A stretch of 64,000 nucleotides of DNA from CAYMCO01 sp964388955. Lineage in GTDB: Bacteria > Chloroflexota > Anaerolineae > Anaerolineales > E44-bin32. Each line of letters opens with the position of its first letter. Position 1 is the first letter of the stretch. Under the pieces are notes generated by a model that saw only the letters and a program-made list of their open reading frames with translations, searched no databases and was not told where the DNA came from. Of this stretch, positions 43,348-51,393 are shown piece after piece. A program made the position numbers and the translations under genes. The stretch lies in NCBI GenBank assembly GCA_964388955.1, contig CAYMCO010000029.1, forward strand, positions 1 through 64,000, read 5' to 3'.

Positions 43348-44769
43348 CTATGCGGCATAGCCCGGGGAGCGCAGCTTCTCCAGCGCCTCCGCCGTTTGTG
43401 GAACAGCAAGTCGCACCGAAGTGCCCTTTCCGGGAGCCGAATCCACCACCAGTTTGCCGCTCACCAGCTCTGCCCGCTCATACAGGTTAAGCATCCCCAT
43501 GCTGCCGGATTGCTCGTACCCATCCTGGAGCATCTCCAGATCGAAGCCGTCGCCGTCATCCTCGACGCTCAGGAAGAACATCTCCCCCTTGCTCCATGCG
43601 CGCACCCGGATTTCCTCCGCGTTGGCGTGTTTGCGGGCGTTGGCCACTGCCTCCTCGGCCACGAAGAAGACCACGTTCTGCTTGCGGGCGTCGAGCCCTG
43701 CGGCGGCATCGACGGCAGATTCAACAATCACCCGCTGGTCGAAAGTCTCCTGCGTATTCTTCGCCAGATGTTCCAGCGCCGGTATCAAGCCCTCCGCTTC
43801 CAGCACCAACGGGCGCAAGGCAAACAGCATCTGGCGCATTTCCTTTGTCGTGCGCCGGGCAAGCTCCTCGACCTTGTACAGCTCATCCGCCGCAGCTTTT
43901 GGATCGCGCTCAAGCAGACGACGGACATAGTTCACCCGCATTGTGATCGCGCCGATGGATTGCGTGGGGCCGTCATGCAGGTCCCTGGCCAGCTTCCGGC
44001 GCGCCTCTTCCTGAACTTCCTTGATCCGATCCTTCTCCAGCGCCAGGTTTTCATACATGGCCGCGTTGGTGAGCGCGATCACCGCTTGCTTGGCGATCAA
44101 CTCCAGCAGCTCCAGATGCTCCTCGTCAAAGAAATCGGGTTGAGAGTGTCCAAACAGGAGCAGACCGGTGACATCGAAGCCCTGGTATAGCGGCACGCAG
44201 ACCGCGCTCTTGCACCTGTGCAACGCGGTCAGACGGCTGAGCTCGGGATCTTCCTTTGGATTCTCCGTGACCGCGGAGCGGTTGCTGCCAAGCGCCTGTG
44301 CCAACGCACCTCCCCGACCCTCGAATCGAACGCGCATATCGGCATGTGGGAAGCCGCGCGCGGCAGCCACGCGCAGGCCGCCGTCCGCCAAGATGAGGAG
44401 TGCGCTCACGCTCCGCCCACCCCGCTCCGCTGCTTCTCCCAAGGCGGCTGTCCCCAAGTCGAGACTGAGTTCCTGCACGCGCTCATAGTTCAGGCTGGCG
44501 TTGAGCGTTCCAGAGATCTGCAGCACGGATCGCAGGTGCTCCAGTTCGTCCTGGCGCTTCTTGAGCCGCCTCTGCAACGTGCTGAGCGTCCCATCCGAGT
44601 CACCCTGCTGACTGGCGGCACTTCGCCTATGCGAGGGTCGCATCACCCAGCGAATGACTACGGCAGCGAGCACGATCAACCCAAGTAGAAAGCCCGCCAG
44701 AATCACGGGTTCGGCGGCCTGTAAGAAACTGCCCAAAGACGTGAAATGGAGGGCATTAGAGAAGTGCAC
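43348..44769 (-). CDS. Orphan GAF-containing sensor histidine kinase (NarL/DesK type)
   Basis: Histidine kinase of 473 aa. It has one N-terminal membrane segment (about 20-43), a short coiled coil (60-95) and a GAF domain (about 95-240). The HisKA_3 dimerisation domain has phospho-His265 in ARDLHDGPTQ, and an HATPase_c domain follows (DDGDGFD, GSMGMLNLYERAE). No response regulator gene is adjacent, so the partner must be elsewhere. The signal is unknown. It is isolated by gaps on both sides. Confidence 0.92.
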   Translation of the reverse strand: MHFSNALHFTSLGSFLQAAEPVILAGFLLGLIVLAAVVIRWVMRPSHRRSAASQQGDSDGTLSTLQRRLKKRQDELEHLRSVLQISGTLNASLNYERVQELSLDLGTAALGEAAERGGRSVSALLILADGGLRVAAARGFPHADMRVRFEGRGGALAQALGSNRSAVTENPKEDPELSRLTALHRCKSAVCVPLYQGFDVTGLLLFGHSQPDFFDEEHLELLELIAKQAVIALTNAAMYENLALEKDRIKEVQEEARRKLARDLHDGPTQSIGAITMRVNYVRRLLERDPKAAADELYKVEELARRTTKEMRQMLFALRPLVLEAEGLIPALEHLAKNTQETFDQRVIVESAVDAAAGLDARKQNVVFFVAEEAVANARKHANAEEIRVRAWSKGEMFFLSVEDDGDGFDLEMLQDGYEQSGSMGMLNLYERAELVSGKLVVDSAPGKGTSVRLAVPQTAEALEKLRSPGYAA

Positions 44770-45081
44770 GACTGCCCCAACCTTTTTGAGTCGTCCCGTC
44801 GCGGCAAAGCGTGATGGATGATGCGAAAGTGCGCCCGTCCGTGCGCCGTCCGCAGCAACCCCATATGTCTATAGTATGCGTCATCCTCTCCAATTCCCAC
44901 CTTACAGCCAGCTAACAGACTTCCTCCGCACTAGTGGCGCGTCGATTCGGCACGCCTCCAGCTCATGCGCCGCATCTGGTGGCCCCTTGGTGCAACCCAG
45001 CGTCCCAGGCGGTCGAAGGCAACCGGGAGTTGGCACGAGGAGGTGAACCCATGAATGACAATTGTCTATGCGAAACGGAGG
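44770..45081. other. Non-coding gap
   Basis: About 310 bp between the kinase gene start and the hydrolase gene end. A short plus-strand frame preceded by GAGGTG exists near 45051 but resembles no protein I know. No regulatory motif stands out. Confidence 0.4.
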
Positions 45082-45735
45082 TCATCCAGCAGACTTCCTC
45101 TCCGCTGCCTTGGTGAATTCCACGAACGCGCGCTCGATCTCATCGCTCCTCCGTCGCGCCCCCGCTTGCAGGTATTCCATGGCGCGTAGCGCGCACTCGT
45201 GGGCGGCCTCGCTGGAACCACACACGCAATCCTCCGCCACCCGGCAGAAGTAGTCGCGTTGGTGGCCATCCACAAAGGTATAGTGGACACAGACATCCGT
45301 GAGCGCGCCGACCATGATCAATGTGTCGGCCTTGAGGCCCTTCAGCAAGATCTCCAGATCCGTGCCGAAGAAGCAGGAATAGCGCCTCTTTCGGATCACG
45401 AAATCCTCCGGCCGCAAGTCCACGAGCTCAGCGGAGATTTCCGTCCCGGCCTGCCCCTCGATGTCGTGAACGTCCTCCGCGCCATCTAGTTCGCGCCCGA
45501 TATCCACCAGATCCGGCCGATGGACCTCCTGGAAGAAGATGATCGGGATGGCGCTTTCGCGGGCTGCCCGGATCAGCGCCGCCGCCCGCTGCATGCGCTG
45601 TGGGTAGTCCGCCATCGTGGGTATGGCGGCCTTTTGGTCACCGGCCCGCCGTTCGCCCCCCTGGATGTCAATGGCCAGCAAGACGGGCTGGCCCTCGATG
45701 AGTCTTCGCCGGACGATTTTCCCTTCTCGCATCAT
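45082..45735 (-). CDS. Isochorismatase-family cysteine hydrolase
   Basis: Cysteine hydrolase of the isochorismatase-like fold, 217 aa. The catalytic triad is Asp23 (LLAIDIQ), Lys116 (IRKRRYSCF) and Cys149 (GALTDVCVHYT). It resembles nicotinamidase/carbamoylase-type members rather than siderophore isochorismatases. Substrate cannot be read. Single gene flanked by gaps. Confidence 0.9.
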   Translation of the reverse strand: MMREGKIVRRRLIEGQPVLLAIDIQGGERRAGDQKAAIPTMADYPQRMQRAAALIRAARESAIPIIFFQEVHRPDLVDIGRELDGAEDVHDIEGQAGTEISAELVDLRPEDFVIRKRRYSCFFGTDLEILLKGLKADTLIMVGALTDVCVHYTFVDGHQRDYFCRVAEDCVCGSSEAAHECALRAMEYLQAGARRRSDEIERAFVEFTKAAERKSAG

Positions 45736-45892
45736 CCCTTCCTCGTGGATTCTCTCGCCGATTCCGCCGGTTGGGGCACTTGTTGCCGAACGGGTGCGGG
45801 CATTATGCCACTTGGACTCGTGTTGTCAAGTTGGGATTGAAACGGCCTGGTGCGGCGAGATGATCGAGTGCGGGCCCGCTTATGGACTCCGT

Positions 45893-45919
45893 CAGCTTGC
45901 TGATGGCCGCGAGCGAAGC
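45893..45919. repeat. 27-bp dispersed repeat, copy 2
   Basis: Matches 12582-12608 in the same orientation with one mismatch. Confidence 0.6.
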
Positions 45920-46259
45920 GGGCGGAGGGATACGAACTGCGATGTCGATCGCGAAGACTCCACCCCGACGAGGAATGCTGGGGCAATCTCCCCACAATTG
46001 GGGCGAACCGCCGAATCATGGATTTGCAGCCGGTCCTCCCATACTTCGGGACGTCGGGCATCCCTTCCCCCGCCCCCCAACGACTGCTCCCTGAGCACTC
46101 TTCACCCCCGATTGCTCCCTGACCGCTGTCCACTCCCCATTGCTCACTATGCCTGTATTTGCCGGGTGCGCCTATGTTTTGGGGGAAAGCCCTGCCTCCC
46201 TCGCCTGACGCAGCCGCGGTTCAAAGAGGCCCTCCATTTCAGAGAGAAGTGTCGGCGAA

Positions 46260-46349
46260 CCCCCACCCCCTTGCCCCCTCCCCCAACATGCTGGGACCGT
46301 TTTCCCCGGTCTTCCGGAAGCCGGGGGAGGGGATTGGGGTGAGGGGTGG
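46260..46349. repeat. C-rich/G-rich inverted repeat
   Basis: A C-rich left arm (CCCCACCCCCTTGCCCCC onward) and a G-rich right arm (GGGGGAGGGGATTGGGGTG) are nearly complementary, with an inner pair ACCGTTTTCCCCGGT and CCGGAAGCCGG. It would fold into a long imperfect hairpin. Similar G/C-run repeats are common in gaps of Chloroflexota and related genomes. Confidence 0.6.
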
Positions 46350-46388
46350 AAAGGACCTCCAAAGGCAGAGTCAATGTTCCGCGTCGTG

Positions 46389-46442
46389 GATCACCGCAAT
46401 GGGCAGTCCAGGAGCTGGGCGGAGGGCGCCCGAGTGACGGGC
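46389..46442. repeat. 54-bp dispersed repeat, copy 1 (inverted relative to copy 2)
   Basis: Its reverse complement matches 60768-60821 with only a few differences (shared blocks GCCCGTCACTCGGGCGCCC, CAGCTCCTGGACTGCCCAT, GCGGTGATC). Both are non-coding. Confidence 0.8.
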
Positions 46443-46497
46443 CGTTCTTCGAACTTAGCCGCCCCTGAAATGGAACAACCCCTATTTGCCTGCCATC

Positions 46498-46526
46498 TTG
46501 AAAATGGGGGGAGGCAACGGTATCAT
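46498..46526 (+). promoter_or_regulatory. rpe promoter
   Basis: TTGAAA (46498-46503), 17-bp spacer, TATCAT (46521-46526), eight bases before the rpe ATG. Transcription would start within about three bases of the start codon. Confidence 0.65.
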
Positions 46527-46534
46527 AGAAGCCT

Positions 46535-47215
46535 ATGAAAAGAGGATATCTTATCGCGCCCTCCATCCTCGCCGCGGATTTCTCCAATTTGGAAGCCGCG
46601 ATCGGCCAGGCAGAGTCCGGCGGTGCGGATTGGATTCATGTTGACGTCATGGATGGGCATTTCGTTCCCAATTTGACAATGGGGCCGGCAGTCGTCGCGG
46701 GCTGCCGCAAAGCCACCGACCTGCCCCTCGATGTGCACCTAATGATCGAGGCGCCGGAGCGCTTCCTCAAGGCTTTCGCCGATGCAGGGGCGAGTTCGCT
46801 GACCATACAAGTCGAGTCCGGACCGCATCTCTACCGCACGCTGCAGTCCGTGCGCGAGCTGGGCTTGCGTGTGGGGGTCACCATGAACCCTGGCACCCCC
46901 GTGATCAGCATCCGCCATGTCATCCACCTGGTGGATTTGGTGCTGGTCATGACCGTCAATCCGGGGTTCTCCGGGCAGGAATTCATCCAGCCCATGCTCG
47001 ATAAGATAGGGGAGGTCAGGGAACTCAGGGACCGCGCGAACCCGGAGGCGCGCATCCAAGTCGATGGGGGCATCAGCCCGCAGACAGCGCCCTGGACCGC
47101 TGAAAGGGGGGCCGAGGTCTTTGTCGCCGGCTCGGCGATCTTCCGGCATCCGGAGGGGATCGCCGCTGGCATCCATGCCCTGCGGCGCTCCCTACATCGG
47201 AGTGATATGCCATGA
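46535..47215 (+). CDS. rpe: Ribulose-phosphate 3-epimerase
   Basis: TIM-barrel enzyme of 226 aa that interconverts ribulose 5-phosphate and xylulose 5-phosphate in the pentose phosphate pathway. Metal and catalytic residues are visible: Ser10 (APSILAAD), His35 and Asp37 (HVDVMDGHFVPN), His68 (DVHLMIEAP) and Asp in QVDGGIS. MTVNPGFSGQ is typical. No ribosome binding site precedes the ATG and the promoter is immediately upstream, so the mRNA is probably leaderless. Confidence 0.96.
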   Translation: MKRGYLIAPSILAADFSNLEAAIGQAESGGADWIHVDVMDGHFVPNLTMGPAVVAGCRKATDLPLDVHLMIEAPERFLKAFADAGASSLTIQVESGPHLYRTLQSVRELGLRVGVTMNPGTPVISIRHVIHLVDLVLVMTVNPGFSGQEFIQPMLDKIGEVRELRDRANPEARIQVDGGISPQTAPWTAERGAEVFVAGSAIFRHPEGIAAGIHALRRSLHRSDMP

Positions 47216-47218
47216 AAA

Positions 47219-47236
47219 GGGCCGCCGGAGCGGCCC
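47219..47236 (-). terminator. Terminator between rpe and rpmB
   Basis: Stem GGGCCGC/GCGGCCC with loop CGGA. On the minus strand it is followed by TTTTC, so it ends rpmB. It starts four bases after the rpe stop and may act on rpe too. Confidence 0.75.
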
Positions 47237-47271
47237 CGAGCGGACACGATCGGTTGGGGGAAGGAGGGAGG

Positions 47272-47451
47272 CTAAACTCGCGCCAAGCGTTTGATGCACT
47301 TGGCACACAAGGTCTTGCGCACCAGGCGCCCGTTTTCCATCACCCGCACGCGCTGCAAATTGGGCTTGAACTTGCGCTTCGTCGCCTTCATCGAAAAGCT
47401 TCGGGATTGCCCGAATGCCGTTGACTTGCCACACCGTTCGCACTTGGCCAT
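47272..47451 (-). CDS. rpmB: 50S ribosomal protein L28
   Basis: Ribosomal protein L28, 59 aa. The CxxC zinc-ribbon pairs are present (CERCGK near the start, CAKCIK near the end), so this is the zinc-binding form. The central KRKFKPNLQRVRV is typical. ATG 47451 was chosen over one two codons upstream because family members begin MAKC. Confidence 0.95.
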   Translation of the reverse strand: MAKCERCGKSTAFGQSRSFSMKATKRKFKPNLQRVRVMENGRLVRKTLCAKCIKRLARV

Positions 47452-47502
47452 GAACAAATATCCCTTGCGCCGTCAGTTTCGCCTTGATCTTATTCGGATG
47501 AA

Positions 47503-47533
47503 ATCTTACCACAGCCTTGAACTTACCTTCAAG
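47503..47533 (-). promoter_or_regulatory. rpmB promoter with inverted repeat over -35
   Basis: Minus strand: TTGAAG (47532-47527), 18-bp spacer, TAAGAT (47508-47503). The -35 box overlaps an inverted repeat CTTGAA-N6-TTCAAG (47516-47533), a possible operator. Confidence 0.5.
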
Positions 47534-47562
47534 ACCCGACAGCCGTGTGTGGAGAGCAGAAC

Positions 47563-47919
47563 ATGACCGGTGAGACTACAAGCCTCGGCCGCATATCCAT
47601 CACGCCCAAAGCGATTGCCTCCATCGCATCCCACGCCGCGCTGCAGTCCTACGGCATTGTAGGGATGGCGCCCAAGAGTCTGGTGGACGGCATCGCGAAT
47701 GCTGTCGTGCAGGACCCGGCGCACGGCGTGGATGTGCGCGCAACCATAGATCAACTCTTCATCGATTTATATGTGATCGTGGAATACGGCACGCGGATAT
47801 CATCGGTGACCCAGAGCGTGGCCAATTCGGTGCGATACCATGTGGAGCGCGCGCTGGGGATGCCTGTGGCGGCAATCAACGTCCACGTTCAGGACCTGCG
47901 GGTGAGCGACACAAATTGA
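47563..47919 (+). CDS. Asp23/Gls24-family protein
   Basis: Protein of 118 aa with an Asp23 domain (GRISITPKAIASIASHAAL, IDLYVIVEYGTRISSVTQSVANSV region). Asp23 proteins are linked to cell envelope stress, and a member commonly precedes fakA as here. GGAG lies upstream of ATG 47563. First gene of the Asp23-fakA-degV-degV-recG-coaD operon; 18 bp separates it from fakA. Confidence 0.92.
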   Translation: MTGETTSLGRISITPKAIASIASHAALQSYGIVGMAPKSLVDGIANAVVQDPAHGVDVRATIDQLFIDLYVIVEYGTRISSVTQSVANSVRYHVERALGMPVAAINVHVQDLRVSDTN

Positions 47920-47937
47920 ATTTGTCCAAGGAGAACG

Positions 47938-49632
47938 TTGGTCTTGACTGATTCTGATCGGTCCCGGCAACGAAGGGAAAAGCTCCTGCATAAGTATCGC
48001 ACCATCGACGGCCAGGACCTTGTCAAGCTGTGCGATGCCGGCCTGCAGTGGCTGCACACCAATCAGGAGCTTGTAAACTCCTTGAACGTGTTTCCCGTGC
48101 CTGATGGGGACACTGGCACCAATATGGTTTTGACAATGAAATCGGCCGCCCAGGAGGTCGAGGGCTCGGGCGAGAAATCTGTGGGAAAGATCGTCCACGC
48201 CATTGCCCATGGCGCATTGATGGGAGCGCGAGGGAATTCCGGCGTGATCCTCTCCCAGCTTTGGCGAGGTGTCGCTCGGGCCCTCGATGGAGAGTCTGTC
48301 CTCGACGTGGACAATCTCGTCACCGCCCTCGGGGAGGCCCGGGATACCGCCTACAAAGGCGTCGTGCGGCCAGTGGAAGGCACCATTCTTACGGTTTCCA
48401 AGGCCATCGCCTCAGGGGCGCAGCAGGCCCGCCAGAATGGCGCCACCTCGGTGTTGGAGGTATTGGAGGTGCTGGTGGAGAAAGCCGATGAGTCGGTCGA
48501 GCAGACGCCGGATCTACTCCCCGTTTTGAAAGAAGCCGGCGTCGTCGATGCCGGCGGCAAAGGCCTGCTATTGCTTTTGGAGGGGATGCTGCGCCTGGCC
48601 AACAGGCAGCCGCTCGATGAGGCGCAGGCCGCCCTGCAGCCCTTGAGCGCACTCTCCCTGTCGGCCGAGTCTGAATTGATCGAGCCCGGGCAGGATTGGG
48701 AGGTCGTGGTGGACTTCAAGACCCGGCGCGATCTGGACATCGACCAACTCTACGAGGACCTGGAAGCCATGGGCACCTCGATCCAACTCGGCCAAGGGGA
48801 TGGAATGCACCGCATGCATATCCACACCCGGGATCAGGAGCAGTACAAGCCCATTGAATACTGCCGCGGCTTGGGGACGGTAACCAGAGTCGCCATCGAG
48901 AACCTCATGGTCCAGCAGGAGGAGCACCTTTCCGAAGCGGAAGAGAGCTTCCCATTCCCTGCCAGGATAGAGCCGGATCAGATCGCCGCGGTCGTAGTGG
49001 CGCCCGGGCCCGGCATCGCGCGCGTCTTCGCCAGTCTGGGGGCCGCGGCCATCGTTAAGGGCGGGCAAACCATGAACCCCAGCACGGAAGAGATCCTCTC
49101 CGCATTCGAGCAATTGCCCTCAGACAAGATCGTCATCCTCCCTAACAACAAGAACATCCTGCTCGCCGCTCGCCAAACCGCAGAGATGACCGTGAAACAG
49201 GTCAGGATCGTCCCCTCGGTCTCCGTGCCGCAGGGTGTAGCGGCCATGTTTGCCCTTGACCCGGACGGCGACTTCGAGCAAGTCGTCCAGGCGATGAACT
49301 CCGCGATGGCGGAACCACAGTCCGGTGCCCTGACCACCGCCACGCGTTCCGCCGAGATTGATGGGGTACACGTGAGGCAAGGTCAGGTGATCGGCATGCT
49401 CGACGGTCAGCTCGTGACTGCCGGGGATAGTCTCGAACCGACGTTGATCGAACTGCTGCGGATGGCGGAACCCGAGGGGGCTGAGTTGGTCACCCTCTAC
49501 TACGGGGCGGATCTGACCCCCGCCCTGAGCAATCAAATGGCGGACAGGGTGCGGGAGCTATGGCCGAACCTTGAGGTGGAAGTGGTCGAGGGCGGCCAGC
49601 CGCATTATAGCTTCCTCGTAGCGATCGAGTAG
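47938..49632 (+). CDS. fakA: Fatty acid kinase catalytic subunit FakA (DhaL-like)
   Basis: Protein of 564 aa. The N-terminal DhaL kinase domain has VFPVPDGDTGTNM and GARGNSGVILSQ, where the three Asp that bind Mg-ATP sit. The middle and C-terminal DegV-like domains cover about residues 240-560. FakA phosphorylates fatty acids held by a FakB (DegV) protein, and two DegV genes follow directly. TTG start with AAGGAG just upstream; TTG 47944 is an alternative. Confidence 0.92.
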   Translation: MVLTDSDRSRQRREKLLHKYRTIDGQDLVKLCDAGLQWLHTNQELVNSLNVFPVPDGDTGTNMVLTMKSAAQEVEGSGEKSVGKIVHAIAHGALMGARGNSGVILSQLWRGVARALDGESVLDVDNLVTALGEARDTAYKGVVRPVEGTILTVSKAIASGAQQARQNGATSVLEVLEVLVEKADESVEQTPDLLPVLKEAGVVDAGGKGLLLLLEGMLRLANRQPLDEAQAALQPLSALSLSAESELIEPGQDWEVVVDFKTRRDLDIDQLYEDLEAMGTSIQLGQGDGMHRMHIHTRDQEQYKPIEYCRGLGTVTRVAIENLMVQQEEHLSEAEESFPFPARIEPDQIAAVVVAPGPGIARVFASLGAAAIVKGGQTMNPSTEEILSAFEQLPSDKIVILPNNKNILLAARQTAEMTVKQVRIVPSVSVPQGVAAMFALDPDGDFEQVVQAMNSAMAEPQSGALTTATRSAEIDGVHVRQGQVIGMLDGQLVTAGDSLEPTLIELLRMAEPEGAELVTLYYGADLTPALSNQMADRVRELWPNLEVEVVEGGQPHYSFLVAIE

Positions 49633-49634
49633 CG

Positions 49635-50504
49635 ATGAGCGGTATTCATATCGTCACCGACAGCTCGGCCCAATTCCCTCCTCCCGGCCTTGCGGACCGC
49701 TATCCGGTGACCGTGCTGCCCACCTCGCTCAGGCTCGCGGGGCACGGCCGCATCGAAAGCGTTTCTCATCTGGACGGCTTGCGGGGCGTGCGCTACTTGT
49801 TCCAGGAACCCGCCACAGCGCCCGTCCACCTGGGACCTACGGTCGGGGAGTTCGCCGAGGCCTACGAGCGCTTGCGCGGCCAGACCGATGAGATCATCTC
49901 CATACATCCCTCCGCCGAGATCAGTGACGCCCTGACCAACGCCACAAAGGCGAGCCAGATGTTCCTCGGTCGCTCCAGCATCCAGGTGATCGATTCCAAG
50001 ATGATGTCCTCCGGATTGGGGCTGCTGGTCAGGGCGACCGCGGAGGCCATTCTTAAGGGAGCGGACTACGAGGAGCTGGTTCGGGTCATCCACGGGGTCA
50101 TCCCCCGCCTGTATGCCGTCTTCTATCTCAAGGACTTGATGTATTTGGAACGAAACGGCCTAACCAGCCGCTCCCAAGCCATATTGGGAAACATGCTCGG
50201 CCTGATCCCCTTCCTGACAATCGAGGAGGGCCACATCATCCCCATGGAGAAGGTGCGTTCCCCTGCCAAAGCCATGGATAAGATGATCGAGTTCGTGACC
50301 GAGTTCTCGCACTTGGATGAGATCGCCATATTGCATGACGCCGGGGATCGGGATGGCGCCGATCATGCGATCGCCGATCGGCTCAGACTGATCTATCCGC
50401 ACGCCACCATCACCATCTCTGAATACAATCCCGCCGTGGCCTCCTTCGTCGGTTTGGGCAGCCTGGGCGTGGTGGTGCTGGAGGCGGAGGATGGCCTGAC
50501 GTGA
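49635..50504 (+). CDS. DegV family protein (FakB-like), first copy
   Basis: Fatty-acid-binding DegV protein, 289 aa. The phosphate/head-group motif IVTDSSAQ is at the N-terminus, and HPSAEISDALTNA and the VIDSKMMSSGLG motif follow. As a FakB-like protein it would present a fatty acid to FakA. Two bases after fakA. It is distinct in sequence from the next DegV, so the two may bind different chains. Confidence 0.9.
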   Translation: MSGIHIVTDSSAQFPPPGLADRYPVTVLPTSLRLAGHGRIESVSHLDGLRGVRYLFQEPATAPVHLGPTVGEFAEAYERLRGQTDEIISIHPSAEISDALTNATKASQMFLGRSSIQVIDSKMMSSGLGLLVRATAEAILKGADYEELVRVIHGVIPRLYAVFYLKDLMYLERNGLTSRSQAILGNMLGLIPFLTIEEGHIIPMEKVRSPAKAMDKMIEFVTEFSHLDEIAILHDAGDRDGADHAIADRLRLIYPHATITISEYNPAVASFVGLGSLGVVVLEAEDGLT

Positions 50505-51346
50505 GCCTGCGGGTGCCGACCGTGGCCGTCGTGACAGACAGCACGGCGGATATCCCCCGGGAGCGGGCGGAGTCGTTGGCCATTCGCGTGGTCCCGGCCC
50601 TATTGACCATCGATGGGCAGACCTATCGGGATGGCGAGGGAATCACCCGCCGGCAGTTGTATCGAACCCTTCCCGAACTTTCCCAGAGTCCGAAGACCGC
50701 CTCCCCTTCGCCGCACTATTTCAGCGAAGCATACGAGGATGCGCTCGCTGCGGGGGCGCGATCCGTGCTGTCTTTGCATCTTTCCGCCAAGTTGAGCGGC
50801 ATATTCAACGCCGCATCCCAGGCCGCGGCATCCTTCGAAGAGCGGGTCCGCGTAATTGATTCCCGCCAGGTTTCCTTGGGGCTGGGCTTCCAGGTTCTCG
50901 AGGCGGCAAGCGCCGCGCTCGAGGGTAGAGGGCCGGACGAGGTTTTCGCTGTGGCGCGCAGGTCCCGGGATCGGGCCTGCCTGACCGCGATGATTGACAC
51001 ACTTGAATACCTGCGCCGCAGCGGCAGGGTGAGTTGGCTTCAGGCTGGCGTCGGCGATTTGCTTCAGATGAAGCTGCTGGTGGAGGTCGCCGATGGACTC
51101 GTACAGCCGGTGGGGAGAGTACGCACCCGCAAGAAGGCCCTGGAACGATTGATGGACGCCGCCCGCGCCTTGCGCCCCTTCTCCCATTTTGCCGTGCTGC
51201 ACACCGCCGCGGAGGAACAGGCGGTAGAGCTCGCCGCCCGGCTTGCGGACTGCTCACCCGCACCGCCGCTGATCGTGGAAGCGACCACCGTTATCGGCAC
51301 CCATGTGGGCCCATACGCCATGGGCTTCGCGGGGCTGAGGATATGA
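50501..51346 (+). CDS. DegV family protein (FakB-like), second copy
   Basis: DegV protein of 281 aa with VVTDSTADIPRE, TASPSPHYF, LHLSAKLSGIFNAA and VIDSRQVSLGLGF. GTG start overlaps the stop of the first DegV by four bases. Paired DegV genes next to one fakA suggest separate saturated and unsaturated acyl carriers, as known for FakB1/FakB2; that assignment is inferred. Confidence 0.9.
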   Translation: MSLRVPTVAVVTDSTADIPRERAESLAIRVVPALLTIDGQTYRDGEGITRRQLYRTLPELSQSPKTASPSPHYFSEAYEDALAAGARSVLSLHLSAKLSGIFNAASQAAASFEERVRVIDSRQVSLGLGFQVLEAASAALEGRGPDEVFAVARRSRDRACLTAMIDTLEYLRRSGRVSWLQAGVGDLLQMKLLVEVADGLVQPVGRVRTRKKALERLMDAARALRPFSHFAVLHTAAEEQAVELAARLADCSPAPPLIVEATTVIGTHVGPYAMGFAGLRI

Positions 51347-51393
51347 CCCTGGCGCGATCCACGCCCTTCTCCTATCATTGGAAGTAGACTCAT

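Larger units (their letters stand above)
45736..46497. other. Long non-coding gap rich in repeats
   Basis: About 760 bp before the rpe promoter with no recognisable gene. It contains three repeat elements given separately (45893-45919, 46260-46349 and 46389-46442). It is the richest repeat region in the window. Confidence 0.55.
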
